NCBI GenBank assembly: GCA_002221725.1
Contig: NJFT01000254.1
Location: 1 to 55,792 of the forward strand
DNA: 55,792 nucleotides
Reading direction: 5' to 3'
From: Scedosporium boydii
Taxonomy: Eukaryota; Ascomycota; Sordariomycetes; Microascales; Microascaceae
Shown here: one piece after another, positions 23,672-34,240 of the stretch
Position numbering within the stretch: the stretch's first letter is position 1
How the letters are laid out: each line of letters starts with the position of its first letter
The notes under the pieces: model-generated
What the model was told of the DNA's origin: nothing
Seen by the model: the letters and a program-made list of their open reading frames with translations, nothing else
Database searches by the model: none
Program-made: the position numbers and the translations under genes

Positions 23672-24925
23672 ATGTCTGGCAGCTATTCTCCATACTCGAG
23701 GCGTGGTTATCCCGAGGACCACCCATACTACACTCCTAGCCCTACTCCTTCGCCTCGGCACTCTTCCTACATGTACAGCCAACCTCCTCCTTACCCGCAA
23801 CGACCTGCGACGCGGGCGCACTTCCGAACCTCGAGCAGCGCTTTCGTCGAGACCTCCTCACGTCCCACGGTGGCCTCACCCCGGTACACGAGCGATGGCC
23901 ACTACGCCACCAAGACCGATGTGAGTAAAGATCGTGTTTCGTCAACTTTCTCCTCCCAAAGTCCGAAGTCTCCTCGTGTCTGGGTCTTCCAAGAGATCGA
24001 ACCGAGACAAGGCTCGTCGCCCGGAATGTTTGCTGTGGGGGATGGATTCCAGTACTGCTTCACTCCCGAGAAGGGATGGAGGTCGTCGTTTTATGTACAG
24101 ACCCACGCAAGTGGAGCCAAAGCCGAACGCCGGGCGAGGAGGCGCGCGAGTACAGCGAACGCGGATGGCGAATGGACACGTGCGACTCAATCGCCTGGTC
24201 AGTCGACTAACGCCATGAAGGCCCAGGGCGCTTATGCAGCAGGTTTCCACACCGAGCATGCTTACGACGATATGCGTCTGCCGCGACAACAAACGAAGCG
24301 TCGATCCTCCATGTCCACGCCTCAACGACCATCCACTACCCGACCATCGAGCTCACACAAGCCTGCCGCCCTCAAAGTCAGAGCAGCTACGGACGCGGAT
24401 AGGATGAAGCACAAGATTCCTCTGGGTTACTCGATGAAGAATTGGGACCCCTCCGAACCTCCTATCCTGCTCCTGGGCTCAGTGTTCGACGCTAACTCTT
24501 TGGGCAAGTGGATCTATGACTGGACTACCTACCACGTTGGCCCCGCCAGTGCCATCTCCGAGATGGCCGGCGAGCTCTGGCTCTTGCTCATCCAGTTTTC
24601 CGGCAAGCTCAAGGGCGCCGAAGACGTCGTTGCCAAGGTCCGTGACCCCAAGAAGGCCGAAGTCCTCGAAGACTTCATTGAAGCGGGTGCCAGGCTTTCC
24701 GAGAGACTCTCGGAACTCCTGAAGGCTTGCGAGGCGCCCATGCTCCGCGCCAGCAAGAAGAACGGAACCAGCCTCGGCAAGAACGCCGGGGTTGAGTTTG
24801 TTGAGACACTCTTTGGCCGTGACCGGGAACTGGAGAGGACCCGCCGTTTCATCCAGGCTATGGAACTCTTCATTAAGAGGTTCAATGCCAACTGTGATGA
24901 GATCGTCAAGCATCCCACGAGGTAA
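23672..24925 (+). CDS. Conserved fungal Pro/Ser-rich protein with C-terminal helical domain (gp1-like)
   Basis: Intronless frame of 417 residues. The frame is open from 23543, but the first in-frame ATG is at 23672, so the protein starts MSGSYSPYSRRGYPED. Residues 1 to about 245 are low complexity: Pro/Ser/Tyr-rich at first (TPSPTPSPRHSSYMYSQPPP), later basic (ERRARRRAS, TKRRSS), with a short ordered-looking island near residues 101-145 (VWVFQEIEP to GWRSSFYVQ). Residues 247-417 form a compact, mostly helical domain beginning HKIPLGYSMKNWDPSEPPI and including GSVFDANSLGKWIYDW. As I recall, this domain is typical of a Pezizomycotina family annotated 'vegetative cell wall protein gp1', a name resting on proline richness only. 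No signal peptide or membrane segment is visible, so a wall location is doubtful. Function unknown. A GTGAGT near 23921 could be a donor, but the frame stays open through it. Confidence 0.82.
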   Translation: MSGSYSPYSRRGYPEDHPYYTPSPTPSPRHSSYMYSQPPPYPQRPATRAHFRTSSSAFVETSSRPTVASPRYTSDGHYATKTDVSKDRVSSTFSSQSPKSPRVWVFQEIEPRQGSSPGMFAVGDGFQYCFTPEKGWRSSFYVQTHASGAKAERRARRRASTANADGEWTRATQSPGQSTNAMKAQGAYAAGFHTEHAYDDMRLPRQQTKRRSSMSTPQRPSTTRPSSSHKPAALKVRAATDADRMKHKIPLGYSMKNWDPSEPPILLLGSVFDANSLGKWIYDWTTYHVGPASAISEMAGELWLLLIQFSGKLKGAEDVVAKVRDPKKAEVLEDFIEAGARLSERLSELLKACEAPMLRASKKNGTSLGKNAGVEFVETLFGRDRELERTRRFIQAMELFIKRFNANCDEIVKHPTR

Positions 24926-27900
24926 AAAAAAAATCTTGAGCAACCCTTTTTCCTTGTTGTTTTCGAACCTCATGGATCCATTTCTCTATTCCATTAATTT
25001 TCATTGCTCCTCTCCGCCGGGTCACACAACCATTTTCCGCTGGCCAATACCAATATCTTTCAACCGCGGTGGCTCGGCTCCCGCCGACTTTTCTCTCCAA
25101 GGATTTCCCCGGAATAAACCGGATGCGTTCCATAGCATCCGTCTCCAATTGTCCTCCTTTTTCTAGCCAAAGATGTCTACCATGTACATTATTATTAATC
25201 CGTCCCGCCTGGATTTCTTTGGTGTCCGGTTACAAAAAAAAAAAATACCCGTGGGCTCGATTTTTAAGTCCGGATGGTCTTTTTTTTTATATATTCCTTT
25301 TGCACGGCGCATTTCCCTGGATCGTTGGAGTTGCGTTGTCGTTTCTATTTCCCCCTTGTCTATACCAGTATAGATCGCCTTGCTTTCAAATTATTTTCCG
25401 TCGTGTTGCACGGGGCGACCTGTGGCCGTCTGGATTATTACAGCGTCCGAGGATGTTCGGCCTTTGGTCCTCTCGTATTTTGATACCCTTTCCTTTTTCT
25501 GGACCGGGCTTTTTAGAACCAAGGATCGAGACGCGGCAAACGGCTAAGAATGGAAGGTGATGTTGAATTACCTGGATGGTTTTCTTTTTGTTTGGAATGG
25601 GCCTGGATCTGAAAAAGTCTTTTATAACGCTCCCGCCGGCTTCCTGTTTTATGTTTTGAGCGCGTTTTGCTTTACTGTTTCTTGTTTTGTCTCCTTGTTT
25701 CCTATCATGTTTGCAACAGTCGGATGGATAGTCTTGTTAGACATTGGGACATGAGCAGTTGGCTCCTGAGTTTGTTTTTGATTTTGTTATGCCATGATTT
25801 TTAGTTACGCAGTGAGGGGAAGAGAAGAGAGTTACTATAATTGTTTTGCTTCAAAGTCTTGCGTTTTACAACCTGTTCACTGATTCCCTCATTTTGAAAT
25901 TTTCTTTTCTCACCGCCTGGCATTCTTGATTCCTATTCCGTTGTTCTTGCGGTTGTCCAAAAACAAAAGGAGGCAGATAGAATATGGTAGGCTTGGAAAT
26001 ACCCCTTTGATTTGTTATTTGGTTTTTAGTTAGATAGACTCAAAAGATGCCCTTGAGGGCGCCTATCACCATAATCACCATAGTCTAGTGAACCATGATC
26101 GTGAGATGTGTTCATGCGATGCAATGTTTTAATGCAAACTGCCTCCCAAAGATGGATTTCATCATCACTCAGCAGCCTTGTCTGGCCTTGTGACGTGATG
26201 TGAAGACGAGACACGTCACAGTAGAGGAAGAGGCTGTTGCCTGTAAGGAAAAGATACGGCGAGGCGAATCCGCCGGAATGGATTCGGACGAGAGAGTATT
26301 ATTTCATGTAGTTCGTGACGGGAAAATACTGGGGAGAGGATGAATCTAGGCGGACGAGGCTCTGAATGAAAAAAGTGAGGCGGGAGGGGGTGCATGTAGC
26401 CGCTATTGGATCTGTGTAACACGATTGACTACTGCAATCCAGTTGTGAAGATGGGTATCTATGAATAGAGCAGCATACCTGCGTAATGGTGTCGAGAAGA
26501 GGGGATGAGATGGCTGGGAGTCAGATAAAGTGCTGGGCAGGCTCTCATCATGATGCAAGGCGGACACGGCATCCAGGGTCAACCCATGTCACCCTTGCAA
26601 AGTTCTGGGGTCTCCCAATCAATCGATCAGGCTCCGGTCCACCAGTGTTTTTCTCACCTCGGCGCATAAGAATGTCGGTCTGGAACCAATTGCTTCGTGT
26701 GGCCGCTGGAACCCTCCTGTGCGACTGAGACATAGGGCCAATAGGCTTGGAATAAGTTCTCGGGCATCTGCTGGGCAATGTCTGACACAGATCTACTAGT
26801 TTGCTTGTTTAGATGCCTCTCTTTCACAACGGTGTAAACTCAAGGAAACGAGCGATCGGATCAGAGACATCAGTTCACTAGTCCAAGTTGGCGAGTCATT
26901 ACAGTAGGTTATCGTTCGCATCTGGCTCAGAGATCGATGCTATATTGAATACTACTAAACCACTCGATGTGACCAAATACGGACACAAGAGCGAGAATTC
27001 ATGGGGCGTGTGGGATCTGGGACGAGAAAATGAAGGGGGGAGGCGAAGAATACGCCAGGCAGCGAGATTTTCACTTCTCCCATGACGAAGGAACGGGCGA
27101 AGGGGGGTGTGAGATCCGATCCGATTCGATGAGGAAAGTCATTAATTTTGTTTCGCTTTCAACGTCTCTTTTCTTTTTCTTCCAAACATGAGACGGGAAG
27201 AGCCCTCAACCGGCAGTCGACATTCCGTGCAGGAGAAGAGAGAAAAACTTTTCTTTTTTTTCCCTTTTCCTTGCTGTGTGCGACTCACAGGTACGAAGCG
27301 AAACTTTGCCCTTTCCATGCCAAGATGGGAGGCCCTTGTGCATAGCGGAGCAAGGGGATGCAGAAAGGATAGTTGGGACGAAAAGTCTGGACTTATTGAG
27401 GCAGTGTCTTCTGCCCCCTGTCGCGACATAGACTGGGTTAGCCTTGGCCCTGCGAGTCGGATGTGTTCCCGTTTCTCGCTCGGTCACTGCGCGTCCAGGG
27501 GGTTTTTCTCACCGAGCCCCTCCTCCAAAGGGTGCGTTCCTCTTGGACTGAGGCTTGAGCATTTTCGCACGCAAGGCGCTCAGAGTCCTCTCCTCGCTGC
27601 CTTTGGTGCCACCAGCTGTGTCTCCCCCGCGTATACTTTGTGCTTGCACTCTTCGGTCTTCGTAGAAACGTAGGAAAAAGAAATCCGCCTTTCCGTTTCT
27701 CATCTTTCTCCCCTTCACGCCCCTATTTTCTCCCTTTTCCTTTCTTTTCACACAAATATCAGTCGATCTTGTGGGTTGTGGCTTGCCAGCCCTATTTGAC
27801 ACGCCCCTCCTGGGAAATAGAGCGATCATCAATCTGCTGGAGGGGAGGCGTGTGTCATTTTATTTCAAGCCGATATAATTTGCTTTTCCCGGGCCGTCAA

Positions 27901-30289
27901 GTACGAAGTAAGAAAAATTCTCAGTCCCTGTCCCGAAAAATGGATGTTGTATTTTGTCTTCCTCTTGAAAATCTGGTGGTCTCATTTAAACCCTGTTTTC
28001 GGAATCATGGACGGCTCCCAACAACGTGGAGTAGTAGTACGCGACATGAATCTATTGATGAATTAATAGGATACAAGTACTAATAGTAATAGTGTAGTAC
28101 TACCGTGATTGTGATATTGATTTTTCTTCCCCCCCTTGCTCAAAGGTCGCGAGCCACGAGGGTTTGAGGACATCGCATGCGGCCTGCCGTACACGTTCCT
28201 CTTCGCTGCCCCTTGCTTTGCCCTTGCCTCGTACTCGGTGACATGTCTGTTAGCGTGAAAAGAGAGAAGATCCTACGGCGGGCGGATAGGTGCGCTTCAA
28301 ATTATCGCAGCGCTCACTGGGTACCCGCCTTCCGGCAGTGCGCAAGCGAGAGATACGAACGAGGTCGCGGGCGCCAAGTCGAAGATTGTTTTGTCGCCGT
28401 GCAAGGCTACTATTGCTTTTTATTCCCTGTCTTTTTCTCTCTCCTTCTTTTCGTGACTTTTTTGATTCTTCCTCTCACGCGTCACGGCGCGATATTTTCT
28501 CGTCTCTCATCACATCACAAAAGGAGTACGAGGTACGTACTCCGTAATGGTGGTGCTCTCAAAGAAGGCCCGTTCGGTGGGAGAGCCATGGATGAGTGTG
28601 GTAAGGGGGTGTGATTATCATTTCATGTTCCTACCCTTTTGCTTGGAAATCTAACCACTGAAAGAGGAAGTTGGAGGTTGCACGGGAGGGAAGGATCAAT
28701 TCCTGTAGCACGAAGGTACTTCCGTGCTTTTCTTACGAGCCCGCCCGCCCGCACGTACCCCGAACGTGCCAAGGTACCACTACCAAGAACAAGTACCGCT
28801 ACAATTTCCGATGCGCAATGACTCGCGGAACGGAATCTGGACGAAAAAGATTTTTTTTTTTTTTCTTCCTCCCGGATCCCAGGGAGCGATGGAGGGATCA
28901 GAAGTTGTGTTCCGCCCCAGATGTAACCCGCGTTCCTGCTTCCATTCCAATTTCTATGCATATTGGTTCGTAATCGCATCCCACAGCCTAGCAGCGCCCT
29001 GCCGAAACCTCGTACTCTTCGGCTCCAAGTCCCTCCAACGTGTGAATAATGCTTCGCACTCATATGAACACCGATCCAAGTCCAAGAGGTCGTCAAGCAT
29101 CGTCAACCGCATCACACCGGCGCGTGGAACATTTTCAGTACACTCTTGCGATGATGTGACGACGTGACGACGTGATGACGAGGCGCCGAGTTGGGCAGGA
29201 TGTGCGAAGAAATCGTCGAAAATAGCTGGTGAGGGTGTGCATGTGCGCTGTGGCAGCGTCTATCGTGCAGTCTGACTGGTGGCTCAAGCATCTCCCAGCG
29301 CCTACATCGCCAATCGGCACATGGCACAGCCAGCCCGGTAGAATCCAGCCCCCATCTTAACCATCACTCGCTGCCTGCAGAGTGCAGAAAACGGAGAGCA
29401 TTGGGCTATATGACAGCCAAATATGCTTCGATATAGCAGACTCGATTCGCACCAAGGGATGTGCACCGCCCTGTATTCCTCGTTTCTCGAAAAGGATGGG
29501 GGTGAAACAAGAATGCGCATCGCAAGAATACGAAGCAGGACGAAAAAGAAAAACGAAAAGAGGGCGAAAAAGAAGCAGTGCAAAAAAAAAAAAACCAACC
29601 GATTTTCATCGTTTTGACAATGTCGCAGCCCTGTTAGGTACTACCCCGTTGAAACTGAGCCAAACATCCGCAAGGCAAGGCAGATGCCGCAAGCTTGAAA
29701 CGGGGCAGGACGCAAGGATCACCGTGCATCAATGATGGTGTGTAGCCCTGCCTCTTTCTTTTTTCTTTCCATTCTTCCCATCGACTGGTGGAAAATACCA
29801 ATCGTAACTCGGCTCCGCTGCTCCCGCCTTGGAATGACATCCTCTCCCACCAACTCCCATCATCATGTGCATCATGTGGCTTTGAGTCCGGGGTCGCCCT
29901 ACTTTTAGAATGAGCGCTTACAGGGCAGCGTCGTTGGGAGGTGTGACTCGCAATCTATTCAATGACCGACGCACCCGGATACCACGTTCTACCTACGATG
30001 GGATGACCAACGGTGTGTTTTGCCGATAAGCCTGTCTTCTAGCTTCCTTCTGGTGTGCTTCCGTACCTCCGGGATGGAGGGGGTGTGACCCAGCCACACG
30101 GGAGGTGTCTGCCTCCGGGCTGCCTTGCCCCCAGGCTCCTTACTTGTCCGGTGAAGTCGAGTGAAGCCGTTCACGCCGGCACACAGTGATAGTGTCCCAA
30201 TCTGTGATCAAGCCCACGTTTTGGCTACAAACCTCCCCAACCGCCCAGATACCTGTTCCTCCCTGTTACGTGTATATCCACCCAGCCAA
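24926..30289. other. Gene-free interval between gp1-like gene and the retrotransposon block
   Basis: The first several hundred bases are probably the 3' untranslated region of the gp1-like gene. The rest has normal composition with poly-A/poly-T tracts and no supported gene. Frames of 145-163 codons at 25069-25560, 27188-27673, 28177-28614 and 28623-29096 have no motifs and compete with equal frames on the other strand. An exact TACGAAGTA is at 27902-27910. Confidence 0.4.
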
Positions 30290-31140
30290 ATTGAAACTTT
30301 CGGTCACCCACCTATAAAATTAGAAGATATATATTTTAAAAGTAATCTTACTTATATTAATTTTAAGAAATAGAACCTACTTTAGATCTATATACTAGAG
30401 TAGTAGCTAATTATAAAAAAAGGATTATAAGTTATTAAATATATTCTTCTCTTTTTAGCTAAATATAAACTTCTACTTTAATATTTTTACTTTCTTCTAT
30501 ATCTTACTACTTTTACTAGATATAATCTCCTCTTACTCCCTTACTTATTTAAGCTTAGTTATTTTTCTCTACCATAGTAGCTATATTTTAATATTAAACT
30601 ATAAAATTGATATCTAAATAAAGCTTACTATTCTAATATATTATTCTAATATTATAAGATTACTTAGATAGTCTTTAATCCTCTTAAACTTAAAGATTTA
30701 GTCCTCTATCTTATAAGTACCTTTACTATTAATAATATAACCTAGAAAGTAAATACTAGAGAAGATAGTAAATAATTTATTAGCTATAATATATAATTAC
30801 TTACTAATTAAGATTTTTAAAACTATTTTTATATATTCTAAATACTTATTTTTAATATTATTAAAGACTATAATATTATTAATATATATTTAAGTAAAAT
30901 ACTAATAACTATAAAATAGTTTATTTATATATTACTAACTAAAAGTAGATAAGTTTTTAAATCTTATAAGTACTATATTTAATTTCTTTAATTCTTATAA
31001 GCTAATAACTATTATCTAATTATAATATTTAAAATAAACTAGTAGCTAAAAAAAGAAATTTTTTATATTAAAGATTATAAAAAACTTCTTACTTTAAAAT
31101 ATTATAATAATTTTTTACTAATTAGATAGTAAGTAAGTAT
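30290..31140 (-). pseudogene. RIP-mutated Ty3/Gypsy RT-RNase H fragment (element E)
   Basis: Read on the minus strand and treating TAG/TAA as mutated Gln or Trp codons, the segment translates as a reverse transcriptase fragment. A conserved 'VIS.....NIVLIRFKN' block leads to the catalytic box YINNIIVF (from YIDDIIVF, with Asp changed to Asn by G-to-A mutation). Then come FLGYIINSKG and, further on, an RNase H-like start (IFNDLQ, then a D..SK..F.A..Y pattern). It differs from the RT of elements A to D, so it belongs to another Gypsy family. It is cut at its 5' side by element A's LTR and fades out at the edge of the normal-composition DNA. Many stops; dead. Confidence 0.7.
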
Positions 31141-31585
31141 TATTATAAGCTGGCCGCGGCCACATCACGTAAACTAGGTAGTAAGCTAGGACAGTAGAAT
31201 TAGAGAAGAAATAGCTTAGTTATGGAATCGGGTAGCGTAGTAACTAATGAGTTGGTCGGATAGCTACCTGATCAACTAGTTAGTCGAATTAAGAATTAAC
31301 TAGATGATTAAGTATAGACTTAATTATCTATAATAAGGAACTAAAGGAAGATAGAAGAAGTGTCTATATAAAGCTATAATGTCTCCTACTAGTCTAGTTA
31401 TCTTCTAGACTCTTTAGTAGTTAATATAAGTAATATCTATACCCTATACTTATATATATATTTTTAATATCTATTATTATAAATACTACTTAACTACTTT
31501 ACTTACCCCTAAATAGGTACCTACTACCTCTAGTACTTTCTTATTTTATTAATTAGCTAAAACTTAAAGTATTAGGATTATAATA
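31141..31585 (+). repeat. 5' LTR of element A (445 bp, RIP-mutated)
   Basis: Begins TATTATAAGCTGGCCGCGG (mutated from a TGT start) and ends GGATTATAATA (mutated from a GGATTGTAACA end). Same length as the clean solo LTR at 32400-32844 in opposite orientation. Contains TCTATATAAAG, a likely TATA box, and AGTAGTTAATAT at 31416-31427, which is complementary to the sequence just after the LTR. Confidence 0.85.
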
Positions 31586-31645
31586 TATTAACTATTTCTA
31601 TTTAGTAAGTAATTTTATTTAGTAGTATATTAATTATAAAGTAAT

Positions 31646-32299
31646 ATATTAACTACTAAGGGAAATATTACTACTATAAAAGATATAAAGAAGGTTTATA
31701 TAGCTTTTTAAAAAGAAAAAGATTAGCTTAAAGCTAAGAAATAATAACTTAAAGATAAGCTATCTATTAGTAATAACTATATTAAATAGCTAGAAGACTA
31801 AATTACTTACTTTTAATATAAGATCTTAGCTTTTAAGCTCTATAATAAGAAGAAGGAAGTACCCTAAGGATTTTTAATATAAGCTTAAGCCTACCTCCTA
31901 TATTATTACTTTAACTTTAATAGAGAAGAAGATTAGATATTTACTATTATTATATTCTTTACTAGAGATGCCCTAGCCTAGTTTAAATTTTAGATAAGAA
32001 ATTACTTAGAAAACTCTTTAAATAGGAACTAGGATAAGGAAACTTAAAAGCTTTTTAAAAAATATAAAGACTTTAAATAAGCTTTAAAGGGTATCTTTAG
32101 TAATCTAGATAAAAAATAAGCTAATAAATAATAATTTAAGAATCTATAATAGAAGAGAGCTATTTTTTAATATACTATTAAGTTTTAATAAGTAATATCT
32201 TATCTTAATTAAGAAGATAAGCTCTTAATAGCCTAATTTTATATTAGATTTAAAGATAAAGTTAAAGATAAACTATATAAGATAGATTAATTAGGAGAC
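31646..32299 (+). pseudogene. gag of element A, part 1 (RIP-mutated)
   Basis: Starts at a mutated ATG (ATA TTA ACT ACT AAG) and encodes the retrotransposon gag core, readable as NFNREEDQ, TRDALAQF and RNYLENSLNRNQDKET, as in fungal Ty3/Gypsy capsid proteins. Broken at 32300 by element B and continued at 40259. Dozens of stops. Confidence 0.8.
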
Positions 32300-32304
32300 T
32301 TATT
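32300..32304. repeat. Target-site duplication of element B, left (TTATT)
   Basis: The five bases TTATT directly before B's 5' LTR are repeated exactly after its 3' LTR at 40254-40258, as expected for Ty3/Gypsy integrase. Confidence 0.85.
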
Positions 32305-33189
32305 TATCATGACCTGGCCGTAATTTGAGCTGCCTAGGGCGGTAAGGAATAATAGGATTAGAACAAGGTTATATGGTCGCCCTTTAGAAGTGTAACTAGT
32401 GTTACAATCCTAACGCTTCAGGTTTCGGCTAATTAATAGGATAGGAAGGTGCTGGGGTAGTAGGTGCCTGTTTAGAGATAAGTGAGGCAGTCGAGTAGTA
32501 TTTACAATGATGGGTGCCGAGAGTGCGTATACAAGTGTAGGGTGTAGATGTTACTTATATTGACTACTGAAGAGTCTAAAAGATAACTAGACTAGTGGGA
32601 GACATCGTAGCTTTATATAGACACTTCTTCCATCCGTCTTCAGTTCCTTATCGTAGTCGATCGAGTCCTTGCTCGATCGCCCAGTCGATCCTTGGTTCGA
32701 CCGGCCGGTCGGTCGGATGGCCGTCCGACCGACTCGTCGGACGCCACGCCGCCCGATTCCATAACTAAGCTATTCTTCCCTTAATTCTGCCGTCCTTCGC
32801 TCACCGCTCTTTTCACATGACGTGGCCGCGGCCGGGTCGTAACAACTAGGCGGATGTACTTAAAGCGACTAGCTATATAAAGGAAATATAACTAGGTAAT
32901 TGCTAGAAAGATAATTGAGCAGATACTTAGAAGGCAATTGTATACTAAAGATAGATAGAAGAGATGTCTATATAAAGCTATACTATTCTCTACTAGTCTA
33001 GTTATCTTCTAGACTCTTTAGTAGTTAATATAAATAATAACTATACCTTATACTTATATATATACTTTTAATATCTATTATTATAAATACTACTAGACTA
33101 CCTTATTTATTTCTAAATAGGCTCCTACTATTCTAGTACCTTCTTATTCTATTAATTAGCTAAAACCTTAAAGTATTAAGATTATAATA
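32305..33189 (+). repeat. 5' LTR of element B, split by a solo LTR
   Basis: Starts TATCATGACC (from TGTCATGACC) and ends at GATTATAATA. Removing the solo LTR and one copy of its target duplication leaves 435 bp, equal to the 3' LTR. Mutation is clearly lighter around the nested solo LTR than in the matching part of the 3' LTR (CTGGCCGTAATTTGAG against CTAGCTATAATTTAGG). Confidence 0.85.
32400..32844 (-). repeat. Solo LTR, 445 bp, nearly free of RIP, inside element B's 5' LTR
   Basis: Bounded by TGTTACAATCC and GGTCGTAACA (TG...CA ends), with perfect 5-bp target duplications ACTAG at 32395-32399 and 32845-32849. Same family as the LTRs of A and D; the TATATAAAG box places its transcription on the minus strand. 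It keeps GC-rich features lost in mutated copies: the palindrome GGCCGCGGCC, an 8-bp inverted repeat CGATCGAG/CTCGATCG (32658-32665, 32672-32679), and a 10-bp one GTCGGTCGGA/TCCGACCGAC (32708-32717, 32724-32733). A solo LTR arises by recombination between the two LTRs of a full element. Confidence 0.92.
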
Positions 33190-33200
33190 TATTAACTACT
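33189..33200 (+). other. Primer-binding site of element B, self-priming type
   Basis: ATATTAACTACT, overlapping the last LTR base, is the perfect reverse complement of AGTAGTTAATAT at 33020-33031 inside the LTR. No TGG-type site complementary to a tRNA end is visible. This matches the arrangement known for Tf1-type elements, whose mRNA 5' end folds back to prime reverse transcription. Confidence 0.6.
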
Positions 33201-33249
33201 TCTATTTAGTAAGTAATCCTATCTAGTAATATACTAATTATAAAATAAT

Positions 33250-34240
33250 ATATTAACTACTAAGGGAAATACTACCTCTATAAAAGATATAAAGAAGGCC
33301 TATATAGCCCTCATTAAAGAAAAAGAATAGCTTAAAGCTAAGAAGTAGTAGCTTAAAGATAAGCTATCTACTAGTAATAACTATATTAAGTAACTAGAGA
33401 ATTAGGTTACTTATCTCTAATATAAGATCCTAGCTCCTAAGCTCTATAATAAGAAGAAAGGAGTACTCTAAGGATTCTTAATATAGGCCTAAGCCTACCT
33501 CCTATACTATTACCTTAACTTTAATAGGGAAGAGGACTAGGTGCTTACTATTACTATATTCCTTACTAGGGATACCCTAGCCTAGTTTAAACTCTAGATA
33601 AGAGATTACTTAGAAAACTCTTTAAATAGGAACTAGGATAAAGAAACCTAAAAGCTTTTTAGAAAATATAAGGACTTTAAGTAAGCTTTAAAAGGTACTT
33701 TTAGTAACCTAGATAAAGAATAAGCTAATAAATAATAACTTAAGAACTTATAATAGAAAGTAGCTACTTCTTAGTATACTATTAAGTTCTAATAGATAGT
33801 ATTTTACTTTAATTAGAAAAATAAGCTCCTAATAGCTTAATTCTATACTAGACTTAAAGATAAAGTTAAAGATAAACTATATAAGATAGATTAAGTAGGA
33901 GACTTATCTAAGTATATTACTATAGTAATATATATTAATAACTAATAATATAAATAATATATAGAAAAATAAAGATAAGGGTAATCTTATATTAAGAAAA
34001 AGCTTACTTATAAAACTATTATATAGGGAACCTATATAGAACCTATAGAACTTAGTATTAATACTATAAAATAAACCTCCTTTAAGAAGCTTAAAGAAAA
34101 AATAAGAAAGTATTATAAATATAGATACTATAGATACTATATAGGAAAATACTAAATAAGATATAAACCTAAGCTAGGCTATAAAAGACCTAATAAAAAG
34201 AAATTTAGATTTAAGCCTATACTAGAAGGAAAAACTTAAT
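33250..34240 (+). pseudogene. gag of element B (RIP-mutated) with CCHC knuckle
   Basis: Begins at a mutated start codon. Gag core words include NFNREEDQV, FLTRDTLAQF, RDYLENSLNRN and GDLSKYIT. Near 34105-34155 lies a nucleic-acid-binding zinc knuckle whose cysteines now read as tyrosine (spacing C-x2-C-x4-H-x4-C, TGT to TAT changes). Many stops. Confidence 0.85.

Noticed and set aside
25069..25560. 163-codon open frame after the gp1-like gene
   Set aside because: Hydrophobic, T-rich sequence typical of a fungal 3' untranslated region; no ATG-supported or conserved features.
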